A stretch of 64,000 nt of DNA from Tateyamaria sp. Alg231-49 (lineage in GTDB: Bacteria; Pseudomonadota; Alphaproteobacteria; Rhodobacterales; Rhodobacteraceae): the NCBI RefSeq assembly GCF_900143535.1, contig NZ_FRFA01000006.1, positions 208,280 through 272,279 on the forward strand. Reading direction: 5' to 3'. Shown one piece after another: positions 8,793 through 18,230 of the stretch (the stretch's first letter is position 1; every line of letters begins with the position of its first letter). Below the pieces are notes generated by a model. The model saw nothing but the letters and a program-made list of their open reading frames with translations, searched no databases and was not told where the DNA came from. Both the position numbers and the translations under genes were made by a program.

Positions 8793-8861
8793 ATGCGGTT
8801 GGTTTTGAGACATGAAAATGCGGTGATGCGCCTGAGGTCAGCGCGAGGACTGCGCCGATGA
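8793..8861 (+). CDS. Possible 22-aa leader peptide coupled to murD
   Basis: An ATG at 8793 has a strong ribosome binding site (gggagg at 8781-8786, 6-nt spacer) and opens a 22-codon frame rich in Arg, Leu and Val. Its TGA (8859-8861) overlaps the murD ATG (8858) as ATGA. The same frame is open further upstream, so chance is possible. If translated it would deliver ribosomes directly to murD, which otherwise has no good binding site of its own. Confidence 0.4.
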   Translation: MRLVLRHENAVMRLRSARGLRR

Positions 8862-10261
8862 TCCCGGTGCGTGGCCTTGCGGGCAAGACTGTGGCTGTGC
8901 TTGGGCTTGGCCGCACGGGGTTGTCGGCGGCGCGTGCGCTTGAGGCGGGTGAGGCTGTGCCGCTGTGCTGGGATGACAATCCGGACGCGCGCGCAACGGC
9001 AGAGGCCGAGGGGTTTGTCTGTAAGGATCTCAAGAAACAGGGCGCGTTTGAGAATGTCGCGCGGTTGATCGTGTCGCCGGGCATTCCGCATCTTTATCCC
9101 GTTCCCAATCCGGTGGTGGTTGCCGCACTGGAGGCGGGCGTGCCTGTCGACAATGACATCGGTCTGTTCTTTCAATCCTTTGCAACGCCCGACTGGAACA
9201 ATTTCGACACTGCGCCGCGGGTGATTGCCGTGACGGGGAGCAACGGGAAATCGACGACATCGGCCCTGATCCATCACATCATGGAGACCGCCAACCGGCC
9301 CTGTCAGTTGGCGGGGAACATTGGCCGTGGGGTGCTTGATATCGATCCGCCACATGATGGCGAGGTGATTGTGTTGGAGCTGTCCAGCTATCAGACTGAT
9401 CTGGCCCGCAGTCTGACGCCCGATGTTGCCGTGTTCACCAACCTGAGCCCGGATCATCTGGATCGCCACGCCGGCATGGGCGGGTATTTTGCGGCCAAGC
9501 GACGCCTGTTTGCCGAAGGCGGCCCGGACCGCGCCGTTATCGGAGTGGACGAGCCGGAGGGGCGGTATCTGGCGGGCCAGTTGAGCGAAGGACCCGCGGA
9601 CGACCGTGTGATCCGGGTGTCGGCCGGGACAAAGCTGGGGGGTCCGGGCTGGAACGTGTTTGTCAAAAAGGGGTTCTTGTCCGAAGTGCGCAAGGGCCGG
9701 CAGGTGGCGTCCATTGATTTACGCGAGATTGCCGGTTTGCCCGGTGCCCACAATCATCAGAATGCCTGTGCGGCCTATGCTGCTGTGCGCTCTCTTGGGA
9801 TTGCGCCAAAGGTGATCGAGGCGGGCTTTCGCAGCTTTGCCGGGTTGCCCCATCGCAGCCAGACCATTGCCGAGGCTGGTGGTGTGCGGTTCGTGAACGA
9901 CAGCAAGGCGACCAATGTAGACAGTGCCGCCAAAGCCTTGGCTGCCTTTCAGAATATCCGCTGGATCTGCGGTGGTTTGGAAAAAGATGGCGGGTTGGCG
10001 GCGCTGGCGGGTGCCACACAATCTGTCCGCAAGGCTTATGTGATTGGTCGAGAGGCCGCACATTTTGCGATGCAGCTGGACGTGGATGCGCAGGTTTGTG
10101 GGACAATGGAGGCCGCTGTTGCGGCCGCCATGGAAGACGCGGCGCCGGGCGACGTTGTGTTGCTGGCCCCTGCGGCGGCGAGCTTTGATCAGTATGACAG
10201 CTTTGAGCGTCGCGGTGAGGACTTTGCCGACGAAGTATTGAGGCGTCTTTCAACGGGCTGA
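8858..10261 (+). CDS. murD: UDP-N-acetylmuramoyl-L-alanine--D-glutamate ligase MurD
   Basis: MurD adds D-glutamate to UDP-MurNAc-L-alanine. The 467-aa product begins with the UDP-binding Rossmann segment [17 protein letters not shown], has the ATP loop TGSNGKSTT around residues 126-134, then [10 protein letters not shown] and [10 protein letters not shown], and ends with [19 protein letters not shown], the family's C-terminal signature. It is the last + strand gene before a 3.3-kb insertion that separates it from ftsW. Confidence 0.97.
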   Translation: MIPVRGLAGKTVAVLGLGRTGLSAARALEAGEAVPLCWDDNPDARATAEAEGFVCKDLKKQGAFENVARLIVSPGIPHLYPVPNPVVVAALEAGVPVDNDIGLFFQSFATPDWNNFDTAPRVIAVTGSNGKSTTSALIHHIMETANRPCQLAGNIGRGVLDIDPPHDGEVIVLELSSYQTDLARSLTPDVAVFTNLSPDHLDRHAGMGGYFAAKRRLFAEGGPDRAVIGVDEPEGRYLAGQLSEGPADDRVIRVSAGTKLGGPGWNVFVKKGFLSEVRKGRQVASIDLREIAGLPGAHNHQNACAAYAAVRSLGIAPKVIEAGFRSFAGLPHRSQTIAEAGGVRFVNDSKATNVDSAAKALAAFQNIRWICGGLEKDGGLAALAGATQSVRKAYVIGREAAHFAMQLDVDAQVCGTMEAAVAAAMEDAAPGDVVLLAPAAASFDQYDSFERRGEDFADEVLRRLSTG

Positions 10262-10575
10262 AAGGCGGGGCTGACGTCAGACTGCCTTTGAACGGTCAGG
10301 GCGCGGTTCCCCATCGCCGCCTTGGGCCCATTCTGCGACCAAAAGGAGCGCGCTTGCGCGCGCACGACATGTTTTATGCGCTCTGACTTCTGCCTCACCA
10401 AGACAGATATCTGTCCCGCATCCGGCCCCGCCTGCGCCTTGCCTGACAGAAGGCCGCCCCCCGCCCAAGTAAAATAGCCGTATCCCCGCAAGCGGGGCCC
10501 CTCGGCGATTTTTCTTGGCCGGGCGCCCTCCATCTGTCCGTTCAGGTTCAGGCGGCGCCGGCTCCGAGACAGAGA
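10262..10575. other. Convergent intergenic region with three palindromes; no gene seen
   Basis: This 314-bp gap lies between the 3' ends of murD (+) and the flavoprotein gene (-). It contains GCGCGC-TT-GCGCGC near 10350, the perfect 14-bp palindrome GACAGATATCTGTC at 10402-10415, and CCCCGC-AA-GCGGGG at 10484-10497. Clustered palindromes fit bidirectional termination or a remnant of a dispersed intergenic repeat. Reading frames here have no family resemblance. Confidence 0.5.
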
Positions 10576-11751
10576 TCAGCCCTGGAGCGCGCGGGCGCTG
10601 GCCATGGCCGAGGACCACGCCCATTGGAAATTGTATCCCCCCAGCCAGCCGGTGACATCCACCGCTTCTCCGATGAAATAGAGCCCCGGTGTGGATTTGG
10701 ATTCCATGGTTTTGGAGTTGAGCGTGGCGGTGTCGATGCCGCCCCGCGTCACTTCGGCGGTGCGGTAGCCTTCGGTGCCGCTGGGCGTGAGGCTCCATGC
10801 GCTGAGGCTGTTTGTGATCTGAGCGATGCGGGTGTCGGAGGCATCGCCGAGCCGGCCTTGGAGGTCGTGTTCGCCGCTGAGGTGTTCGACAAGCCGTGCA
10901 GGCAAGTGCCGCGCGAGTTCGGTTGTCAGGGCCTTTTTGCCGTCTGTTGTTCGTTTGTCTTTGAGCACCTGCGCGAGGTCTGTGTTTGGGCAGAGGTTCA
11001 CGGTGATTGCCTCGCCTGCGTGCCAATAGTTGGACGCTTGCAGCACCGCCGGGCCAGAAAGACCACGGTGGGTGAAAAGGAGTGCCTCGTCAAAGGCCGG
11101 GCCGTTGGCCTGCACCCGGGCCGGGCAGGCGACGCCGGAGATTGCGGCAAAGCGGCGGTCGGGGAAGGTGAAGGGGACGAGGGCGGCCTCGGTCTCGGTC
11201 ACGCGGTGCCCGAACTGTCGTGCGATGTCGTAGGCAAAGCCTGTTGCCCCCATTTTCGGGATCGATTTGCCGCCGCTTGCGATCACGGCCCGTTTGGCGG
11301 TGATGTGCTGTGTGTGTCCGTCTTTGACCAGCGTTGCTTTGAACCCATCCGGGGATTTGGCGAAATGGCTGACTTCGGTTTGCAGGTGCAGATCGACGCC
11401 TGCGTCTTGCATGAGCTTGCGCAGCATCGCCACGATGTCTTTGGCGGACACATCGCAAAACAGCTGCCCCAGCGTCTTTTCATGCCATGCGATACCATGC
11501 TGATCGACCAATGCGATGAAGTCCCATTGGGTGTAGCGCGCCAGTGCTGATTTAACGAAATGTGGGTTTTCGCTGATGAAGGCCTGTGGGTCGCAGTACA
11601 TGTTTGTGAAGTTGCAGCGCCCGCCGCCTGAAATGCGGATCTTTTCCCCCGGTGCGCGCGCGTGGTCGACCACCAGCACGCGCCCCCCCGCATGGGCGGC
11701 ACACATCATGCCTGCCGCACCGGCTCCGATAACTAATGTGTCGTAATCCAT
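10576..11751 (-). CDS. HI0933/BaiN-type NAD(P)/FAD-dependent oxidoreductase
   Basis: The 391-aa protein begins with a dinucleotide-binding Rossmann motif (VIGAGAAGMMCA, residues about 7-18), followed by KIRISGGGRCNFTN, the marker of the HI0933-like (YhiN/BaiN) flavoprotein family. The C terminus has the typical GLYFIGEAVDVTGWLGGYN FAD-binding signature. Substrate cannot be told from sequence; family members are annotated as putative reductases. It is transcribed against the surrounding dcw cluster. Confidence 0.9.
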   Translation of the reverse strand: MDYDTLVIGAGAAGMMCAAHAGGRVLVVDHARAPGEKIRISGGGRCNFTNMYCDPQAFISENPHFVKSALARYTQWDFIALVDQHGIAWHEKTLGQLFCDVSAKDIVAMLRKLMQDAGVDLHLQTEVSHFAKSPDGFKATLVKDGHTQHITAKRAVIASGGKSIPKMGATGFAYDIARQFGHRVTETEAALVPFTFPDRRFAAISGVACPARVQANGPAFDEALLFTHRGLSGPAVLQASNYWHAGEAITVNLCPNTDLAQVLKDKRTTDGKKALTTELARHLPARLVEHLSGEHDLQGRLGDASDTRIAQITNSLSAWSLTPSGTEGYRTAEVTRGGIDTATLNSKTMESKSTPGLYFIGEAVDVTGWLGGYNFQWAWSSAMASARALQG

Positions 11752-11861
11752 GACGCCCCCGTGCAGGAATGCACAGTTTGGGTCAAGGGTCGGACCTTGC
11801 CCACGCTGTCTGCAACCATAGTTCAGACGTAAACCTAGTCAAAAGACCTGGAGCCCCCAAA

Positions 11862-12389
11862 ATGATTGCACTGACCGCTGGCACTACGTTCCCCAAAATC
11901 GAAATTTCGCAGTTGGGCGGTGGCACTGTTGTGCTTGGCGCGCCACGGAGTGGGTACGACTGGCAGTTGGTGGTGATCTATCGCGGTCTGCATTGCCCGC
12001 TTTGTAAAAATTACCTTGCCGAACTCGAAAACATGCAAGCCGCGTTCCATGACATTGGTGTGGATATCGTGATCGCCTCGGGTGATCCGGCAGAAAAGGC
12101 GCAGGCCATGGTTGATGAAAAAGGACTGAGCCTGCCCATGGGATACGATCTGAACATCGAGCAGATGCGTGCTCTGGGTGTCTACATCTCGGACCCGCGC
12201 AGCCCGCAGGAAACTGACCGTCCCTTTGCCGAACCGGGTCTGTTTGTGATCAACGCCGAAGGGTTGATCCAGATGGTCGATGTGTCCAATGCTCCGTTTT
12301 TGCGCCCGGACCTACAGTCGGTGCTGAAGGGGATCGCGTTCATTCGCAACAATGACTATCCGATCCGGGGAACGCACAAGGCGGCGTGA
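11862..12389 (+). CDS. Peroxiredoxin-like (AhpC/TSA) family protein
   Basis: A 175-aa thioredoxin-fold protein. The ATG at 11862 was chosen because the protein then begins with the family's usual N-terminal strand; an upstream GTG would add 31 unlikely residues. RGLHCPLCKNYLAEL (CPLC at about 45-48) sits where peroxiredoxin-like proteins carry the peroxidatic cysteine, and the spacing also resembles a CxxC. GLFVINAEGLIQMVDVS is typical of the C-terminal half. The role is likely peroxide or thiol redox chemistry in the cytoplasm. It is divergent from the flavoprotein gene 110 bp away. Confidence 0.85.
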   Translation: MIALTAGTTFPKIEISQLGGGTVVLGAPRSGYDWQLVVIYRGLHCPLCKNYLAELENMQAAFHDIGVDIVIASGDPAEKAQAMVDEKGLSLPMGYDLNIEQMRALGVYISDPRSPQETDRPFAEPGLFVINAEGLIQMVDVSNAPFLRPDLQSVLKGIAFIRNNDYPIRGTHKAA

Positions 12390-12612
12390 CCTTGAGGCGC
12401 TTGCGATTGCGGCGTCATTTGCCTGAAAAAACAGCAACCCAATCGGCAACTACTTGCCTGCTATTGGTCGCCTCTGGCGGCCAATTTGCCAATGGGCTGC
12501 GCTTTTAGGACACTGGCCATATTTAATGGCGCTGCACTGTTTTTTCGTGCGGTTTTCCCGATGTTGTACTGTTGGGCAAACTGATTGCGCTGCATTCAAT
12601 GGAGGCTTTGCA

Positions 12613-13236
12613 ATGCCCGCAACTCTTAAAGTGACCCCGACAAAATACAGAAATTACAAGGTTTCAGGTGACGACCTGATGGCGATCCTGAAAAACATGA
12701 AGAAGAAGGGCCCGAAGGACCCCAATGACGGAAAGCGCGTCGCGGCACTGACGTCCACAACGCTTGATGTGAGTGCCGCTGTGTCGAGCGCCCGGTTTGA
12801 GGGGGACGGTAACATTGTCACCTTGAGGGATGGAAAGTTCGAGGCGAAGGCAAAGATCAAGTCGATGGCAGTCGCGTATTCCAGCGAAACCCTTTTGCCT
12901 GAGGTCGGCGCCAACAACCTTTCAGTGCGGGCATGGATCGAATGGGCTCGGTTCAAGTTGAAGCTTGGCATTCACGAGAACGAGCATGTCAAAAAGGCCA
13001 AAAGTGACGCCGTCACGATCGTTGCAGATATCAGTGCAATGCGTGGCGTTGGTGTTGATGCCGACAAAGGCAAGGCCGCTTTGGCAGCAGCAGGAGATCT
13101 GCAAAAGCAGATCGTCAAGAAGTACAACGCCAAGACGCTGGAAAAGCGTTTCAATGCGATCCACAAAAAGTTGGACAAGCCGAAGAAAAAGGGGCGCCCA
13201 GGGCACGGTCCGGTCCTTGATGCGACCATCAAGTAA
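12613..13236 (+). CDS. DUF922-type putative Zn-dependent protease
   Basis: The start at ATG 12613 is chosen for the ggagg 7 nt upstream, giving 207 aa. The N-terminal YKVSGDDLMAIL segment followed by a Gly-Pro turn, and the HENEH motif at about 121-125 (a form of HExxH) in a long helix, match the DUF922 group of predicted Zn-dependent proteases. Family members are usually secreted, but no signal peptide is visible here. The protein is very Lys- and Ala-rich with a basic C terminus. It sits alone between the peroxiredoxin-like gene and ftsW, inside the dcw cluster insertion. Confidence 0.65.
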   Translation: MPATLKVTPTKYRNYKVSGDDLMAILKNMKKKGPKDPNDGKRVAALTSTTLDVSAAVSSARFEGDGNIVTLRDGKFEAKAKIKSMAVAYSSETLLPEVGANNLSVRAWIEWARFKLKLGIHENEHVKKAKSDAVTIVADISAMRGVGVDADKGKAALAAAGDLQKQIVKKYNAKTLEKRFNAIHKKLDKPKKKGRPGHGPVLDATIK

Positions 13237-13526
13237 TCCCCGGCAAGGACCAAAGCCCGGCTGAACCGAAAACGCGCGTGCCATTCCGCAGGTCCGCGCC
13301 CAGCGGTCCGTCGGCTGGTTGCTTATGTTGTCCTCAGTGCTTTTGGCCTGAATGCCTGATCCGAGAAGCCGCATTTGGTGCGGCGCGATCCACAGCGGCG
13401 CTAAATCGCCTGTGGGCCAGCCTCGCAAGGACTAGCCTGCGCGCAATTTTGCAGCTATGGTTAACCACATGCACTTTGGATCAACCGGAGGCATTGAGGC
13501 AGATATAGGCAACAAGGCGGCAGATC

Positions 13527-14693
13527 ATGACAGAGATGGTCTTTGGCGCGGTCCCTGTTCGGGACGGCGAACCAGTACTTCCAAAGTGGTGGCGCACCAT
13601 CGACAAATGGTCGTTGAGTTGCGTTTTGATCCTTTTTTCAATCGGGTTGTTGCTGGCGCTGGCCGCCTCGGTCCCTTTGGCTGAAAAGAACGGTTTCCCA
13701 CCTTTCTACTACGTCACAAAGCAGGCGATTTTTGGCGCTGCTGCGTTGATTGCGATGATCGTGACGTCGATGATGTCCCCATTGCTGGTGCGCCGTTTGG
13801 CGGTGCTTGGGTTCTTGGTGGCCTTTGTGGCGTTGGCGTTTTTGCCGTTTTTCGGCACAGATTTTGGCAAGGGTGCAATGCGGTGGTATTCGCTTGGCTT
13901 TGCTTCTGTGCAGCCGTCAGAGTTCCTTAAACCCGGCTTTGTCGTTGCTGCGGCATGGATGATGGCCGCAAGTCAGGACATCAACGGACCGCCCGGCAAG
14001 CTGTGGTCTTTTGCTTTATGCGTTTCCATTGTGTTGATGCTGGCCTTGCAGCCCGACTTTGGACAGGCCTGCCTTGTCCTGTTTGGTTGGGGTGTGATGT
14101 ATTTTGTCGCTGGGGCGCCGATGCTGTTGTTGGTGTGTATGGCGGGTGCCGTGGTCTTTTTCGGGACGATCGCCTATTCCAACTCAGAACACTTTGCCCG
14201 CCGCATTGACGGGTTTTTGTCCCCCGACGTCGATCCGCGCACGCAGTTGGGTTATGCCACCAACGCCATCCAAGAGGGTGGGTTGTTCGGTGTTGGTGTG
14301 GGCGAGGGGCAGGTGAAGTGGTCCTTGCCTGATGCGCATACGGATTTCATCATTGCTGTGGCCGCCGAAGAATATGGCCTGATCCTCGTGCTGTGTATCA
14401 TCGCGCTGTATACAGGCATCGTTGTGCGGTCGCTGATGCGTCTGCTGCGCGAGCGTGATCCGTTCATCCGTCTTGCTGGAACCGGTCTTGCCTGCATGTT
14501 CGGTGTGCAGGCGATGATCAATATGGGCGTGGCGGTGCGGCTGTTGCCTGCCAAGGGCATGACATTGCCCTTTGTGAGTTATGGCGGGTCGTCGGTCATT
14601 GCCTCGGGCATCGCGGTCGGTATGCTGCTCGCCTTTACGCGAACACGCCCCCAAGGGGAGATAGCGGACCTGCTGGGGCGGGGGCGCAGATGA
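13527..14693 (+). CDS. ftsW: Putative lipid II polymerase FtsW
   Basis: FtsW is the SEDS-family septal glycosyltransferase partnered with FtsI. The 388-aa product has about ten membrane segments and the conserved PSEFLKPGFV, PDFGQACLV, LPDAHTDFIIAVAAEE and PFVSYGGSS segments. The last includes the family signature near the C terminus. Length is normal. Its TGA overlaps the start of a 38-codon frame that runs into murG. Confidence 0.96.
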   Translation: MTEMVFGAVPVRDGEPVLPKWWRTIDKWSLSCVLILFSIGLLLALAASVPLAEKNGFPPFYYVTKQAIFGAAALIAMIVTSMMSPLLVRRLAVLGFLVAFVALAFLPFFGTDFGKGAMRWYSLGFASVQPSEFLKPGFVVAAAWMMAASQDINGPPGKLWSFALCVSIVLMLALQPDFGQACLVLFGWGVMYFVAGAPMLLLVCMAGAVVFFGTIAYSNSEHFARRIDGFLSPDVDPRTQLGYATNAIQEGGLFGVGVGEGQVKWSLPDAHTDFIIAVAAEEYGLILVLCIIALYTGIVVRSLMRLLRERDPFIRLAGTGLACMFGVQAMINMGVAVRLLPAKGMTLPFVSYGGSSVIASGIAVGMLLAFTRTRPQGEIADLLGRGRR

Positions 14694-14806
14694 TGCGCGC
14701 GCGGCATGGCGGCGGCGCGAAGCCTGCTCTTTGGATGAGTAGGCTGGCCCGGGTGTTCAAGCAGGTTTGGCAGACAGGTCTGTTGGCGAAAGGGGCGCGG
14801 GGATGA
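14690..14806 (+). CDS. Possible 38-aa coupling ORF between ftsW and murG
   Basis: An ATG at 14690 overlaps the ftsW stop as ATGA, and the frame stays open for 38 codons until a TGA (14804-14806) that overlaps the murG ATG (14803), again as ATGA. The encoded peptide is basic and rich in Gly, Ala, Arg and Leu, with a short amphipathic stretch ([17 protein letters not shown]). The ATGA at both ends makes translational coupling plausible, though an open frame of this size can arise by chance at this GC content. Confidence 0.4.
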   Translation: MMRARHGGGAKPALWMSRLARVFKQVWQTGLLAKGARG

Positions 14807-15900
14807 GCCAACCTTTGCTTCTCATCGCGGCGGGTGGCACGGGCGGGCATATGTTCCCTGCGCAAGCTTTGGCCGAGGCGATGTTGCAGCGTGGCTGGCG
14901 CGTCAAGCTCAGCACCGATGCGCGCGGTGCGCGCTACACCGGTGGATTTCCACACACCACACAGATTGAGCAGATCTCGTCTGCGACATTTGCCCGTGGC
15001 GGTCCAATTGCCAAACTGGCGGTCCCGTTTCGCATTGCCGCTGGTGTGTTCAGCGCAAGCCTGAAAATGCTGCGCGACAAGCCCGCTGTTGTTGTCGGCT
15101 TTGGCGGTTATCCGACAATTCCGGCGATGGTCGCAGCCACGTTGCTGCGTCTGCCACGCATGATCCATGAGCAAAACGGCGTTCTGGGGCGGGTGAACCA
15201 TTTGCTTACCAAGCGGGTCAATGCGGTGGCTTGCGGGACGTGGCCGACGGACCTGCCTGAAGGTGTTGAAGGCATTCATGTCGGCAACCCGGTGCGCGCT
15301 GCGGTGTTGGAGCGCGAAGCTGCGTCTTACATTCCACCTGGCGATTATCCGATAGAAATTCTGGTGATTGGTGGGTCTCAGGGCGCACGTATTCTGTCTG
15401 ACGTGATACCGCCTGCGATTGCCAGCCTGCCAATCGCGCGTTTGAAGAACCTGCGTGTCAGCCATCAGGCGCGTGGTGAGGATGAAGACCGCGTGCGCGC
15501 CTTTTATGAAGACCACGGCATCGCCGCAGATGTACAGCCATTCTTTACGGATGTGCCTCGCAGGATGAGCGAGGCGCAGTTGATCATTTCGCGTGCGGGC
15601 GCTTCGTCTGTTGCCGATATTTCGGTCATTGGGCGCCCGTCGATCCTGATCCCCTATGCCGCGGCAACGGGGGATCACCAAACCGCCAATGCGCGCGGGC
15701 TGGTAGAGGCCGGGGCCGCCATTCTGATCCCTGAAAGCAAGTTGACCGTTGAAGCGATGGCTGAGCAGATCAGCGCTGTCCTTGATACGCCCGACGCTGC
15801 CTCTGAGATGTCACGTGCGGCCACCACCTTTGGCAAGCCGGACGCAACAGAAAACCTTGTTCACCTTGTAGAAACCCTCGCACAGAAAGGGACACCATGA
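14803..15900 (+). CDS. murG: UDP-GlcNAc--lipid I N-acetylglucosaminyltransferase MurG
   Basis: MurG converts lipid I to lipid II on the cytoplasmic face of the inner membrane. With the ATG at 14803 the protein is 365 aa and starts conventionally, with [10 protein letters not shown] at about residues 11-20. Other family segments are [24 protein letters not shown] (glycine-rich UDP-GlcNAc side) and [11 protein letters not shown]. Its stop overlaps murC as ATGA. Confidence 0.97.
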   Translation: MSQPLLLIAAGGTGGHMFPAQALAEAMLQRGWRVKLSTDARGARYTGGFPHTTQIEQISSATFARGGPIAKLAVPFRIAAGVFSASLKMLRDKPAVVVGFGGYPTIPAMVAATLLRLPRMIHEQNGVLGRVNHLLTKRVNAVACGTWPTDLPEGVEGIHVGNPVRAAVLEREAASYIPPGDYPIEILVIGGSQGARILSDVIPPAIASLPIARLKNLRVSHQARGEDEDRVRAFYEDHGIAADVQPFFTDVPRRMSEAQLIISRAGASSVADISVIGRPSILIPYAAATGDHQTANARGLVEAGAAILIPESKLTVEAMAEQISAVLDTPDAASEMSRAATTFGKPDATENLVHLVETLAQKGTP

Positions 15901-17303
15901 ACGCCGCAACCAAACTGCCCGGAGACGTGGGCGCAATTCATTTCGTTGGTATCGGCGGGATCGGGATGTCGGGCATTGCTGAGGTGCTGTTGAACCACGG
16001 CTATGTCGTTCAGGGTTCGGATTTGAAGGCCTCCAAGATCACGGAGCGCCTTGCCGAACTGGGTGCACAGATATTTGTTGGCCAAAACGCCAGCAATATT
16101 GATAACGCCGAGGTTGTTGTGATCTCTTCTGCGATCAAGCCGGGCAACGCCGAGCTGGATGCCGCCCGCGCGCGCGGCCTGCCCATTGTGCGTCGCGCCG
16201 AGATGCTGGCCGAGTTGATGCGTCTGAAATCCAACATTGCGATTGCGGGCACGCATGGCAAAACCACCACCACCACGATGGTTGCGGCCTTGCTGGACGA
16301 GGGCGATTTTGACCCCACTGTCGTGAACGGAGGCATTATCCACGCCTATGGTTCGAACGCCCGCAAGGGCGAGGGCGAATGGATGGTTGTTGAGGCCGAT
16401 GAGAGCGACGGGACCTTCAATCGGTTGCCCGCCACCATCGCCATCGTCACCAACATCGACCCCGAACATATGGAACATTGGGGGACCGAAGAGGCCCTGC
16501 ATCAGGGCTTTTATGAGTTTGTGTCCAACATCCCGTTCTACGGGCTGGCTGTGTGCTGCACGGATGATCCGGATGTTCAGGCGTTGGTGGGCAAGATCAC
16601 CGATCGCCGGGTGATTACCTATGGCTTTAACGCGCAGGCGGATGTGCGTGCCGTGAACCTGACTTACAAAAACGGTGTGGCCCATTTCGATGTGGCGCTG
16701 CAATCAGAGGACAAACTCATCGAGGGCTGCTCGTTGCCGATGCCGGGCGATCACAACGTGTCCAACGCCCTGAGCGCCATTGCTGTGGCGCGCCATTTGG
16801 GCATGAAGGGCGACCAGATACGGACCGCGCTGGCCAATTTCGGTGGCGTTAATCGCCGCTTTACCCGCGTAGGTGAAATTGAGGGGGTGACCATTATCGA
16901 TGACTATGGTCACCACCCAACTGAAATTGCTGCCGTCCTGAAGGCGGCCCGCCAAGCCACCGAAGGACGCGTGATCGCCGTGCACCAGCCGCACCGCTAT
17001 ACCCGCCTGCATCACCATTTTGAGGATTTCTGTTCCTGCTTTAACGATGCCGACGTGGTCGGGATCACTGACATTTTCGCTGCCGGCGAGGATCCGATCG
17101 AAGGGGCCAGCCGCGATGACCTGGTCGCAGGTCTTATTCGCCACGGTCACCGCCATGCGCGTTCTGTAATGAGCGAGGATGATCTGGAGCGCCTCGTGCG
17201 CGAACAGGCGCGTCCCGGTGACATGGTGGTCTGCCTTGGGGCAGGGACGATTTCCGCTTGGGCAAACGGGTTGCCGGGGCGATTGCAAAAGGGAGCCGCG
17301 TAA
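15897..17303 (+). CDS. murC: UDP-N-acetylmuramate--L-alanine ligase MurC
   Basis: MurC catalyses the first amino-acid addition to UDP-MurNAc. The 468-aa protein has the N-terminal Rossmann motif [16 protein letters not shown], the ATP loop GTHGKTTTT at about 118-126, [20 protein letters not shown] and [10 protein letters not shown], all standard for MurC. A set of small membrane-protein genes begins 6 bp after its stop. Confidence 0.97.
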   Translation: MNAATKLPGDVGAIHFVGIGGIGMSGIAEVLLNHGYVVQGSDLKASKITERLAELGAQIFVGQNASNIDNAEVVVISSAIKPGNAELDAARARGLPIVRRAEMLAELMRLKSNIAIAGTHGKTTTTTMVAALLDEGDFDPTVVNGGIIHAYGSNARKGEGEWMVVEADESDGTFNRLPATIAIVTNIDPEHMEHWGTEEALHQGFYEFVSNIPFYGLAVCCTDDPDVQALVGKITDRRVITYGFNAQADVRAVNLTYKNGVAHFDVALQSEDKLIEGCSLPMPGDHNVSNALSAIAVARHLGMKGDQIRTALANFGGVNRRFTRVGEIEGVTIIDDYGHHPTEIAAVLKAARQATEGRVIAVHQPHRYTRLHHHFEDFCSCFNDADVVGITDIFAAGEDPIEGASRDDLVAGLIRHGHRHARSVMSEDDLERLVREQARPGDMVVCLGAGTISAWANGLPGRLQKGAA

Positions 17304-17309
17304 GAGCGC

Positions 17310-17630
17310 ATGGAGGCCAACCTGTTCAGTGTGACTGTGATCGGTGTGCCGCTTTTGGCGGCCCCGGCGGCGTTGATCTGGGGATTGCGCAGGACTTTGA
17401 TTGTCGTCTTGGGCATCTGCGCGCTGATGCTGGTGGCTCCTTATGTCTCTTTTGGCGTCTGGGCTTTGATCGAGGGCGAGGACCTCTGGACAACATTGCA
17501 AGCTGTCGCGGTGTCGTTCCCGGCGGCTGCGGTCATTGTCGGCTGGATGCTGGTGTGGACGGTGGCGTATGGCGCGATTGCTGCAGGAATACGACTGGGG
17601 TGGTTCTATTTGAGGAGGGAAAGAGCATGA
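17310..17630 (+). CDS. Small unknown membrane protein downstream of murC
   Basis: This 106-aa protein is largely hydrophobic, with about three membrane segments (roughly residues 6-25, 27-50 and 64-97) and a basic C-terminal tail. I do not recognise a family. It starts 6 bp after murC and its stop overlaps the next gene's ATG as ATGA, placing it in the murC-murB transcription unit. Confidence 0.75.
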   Translation: MEANLFSVTVIGVPLLAAPAALIWGLRRTLIVVLGICALMLVAPYVSFGVWALIEGEDLWTTLQAVAVSFPAAAVIVGWMLVWTVAYGAIAAGIRLGWFYLRRERA

Positions 17631-17902
17631 TGGTTGTCTGTCTGGGTATACTTGCCTTGTCACTTGCCTTTGGCGTGGCGTGGATCAACACGCGTATTGC
17701 GGGGCTGTTCTGGGTCTCGGCCAATTTTCTGGGCTATCAGTGGATGGTTGAGGCGACACGACTGGATCCGAACATGATGAAAATGGCAGCGAACTTTTCG
17801 CTGGTTTTGTTGACCGTCTATCTGTCGGTCATGGCACTTTCGGGTATCGGAGCGGCGCATCTGGCCAAATCCAAGCGCCGCGCCCAACTGGCTACAACAT
17901 GA
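17627..17902 (+). CDS. Small unknown membrane protein
   Basis: This 91-aa product has a hydrophobic N terminus (about residues 1-22), a second hydrophobic segment around 27-43 and a third around 58-78, then a basic tail. The ATG at 17627 overlaps the preceding stop and is preceded by gaggagg. No family was recognised. Confidence 0.75.
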   Translation: MMVVCLGILALSLAFGVAWINTRIAGLFWVSANFLGYQWMVEATRLDPNMMKMAANFSLVLLTVYLSVMALSGIGAAHLAKSKRRAQLATT

Positions 17903-17966
17903 CAAACCTGAAATGGCTGAGTGCGAACGGCCTGCATTCGAAATGTATTTTTAGAGAGTTGTCCCG

Positions 17967-18230
17967 ATGACACTTGCGCTGGCCTGCATCGCTTGGGTTT
18001 TTGCCGCGACGGCCGTGGCGATGTTGCCTATGCGCCATCAGTACATTCCCGGCGTGACTCTTTTGCTTGCGTCCCCTGTGCTGATCTTGTGGATCGGTAT
18101 TGCAGTGGCGTGGTGGGCCGGTGTTCTTGCCTTGTGCGCGTTCGTGTCTATGTTTCGCAACCCGCTGCGCTATTTCTGGGCAAAGGCGCGCGGGCAAAAT
18201 CCACAGCTTCCGCCGGAGTTGCGGTCATGA
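17967..18230 (+). CDS. DUF2484 family membrane protein, copy 1
   Basis: The 87-aa protein has three hydrophobic stretches and the pattern ACIAWVFAATAVAMLPMRHQ near the N terminus. With the C-terminal FRNPLRYFWAKARG it resembles DUF2484, a family of unknown function found in Rhodobacteraceae next to murC/murB. Its TGA overlaps the next DUF2484 gene's ATG as ATGA. Confidence 0.8.
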   Translation: MTLALACIAWVFAATAVAMLPMRHQYIPGVTLLLASPVLILWIGIAVAWWAGVLALCAFVSMFRNPLRYFWAKARGQNPQLPPELRS

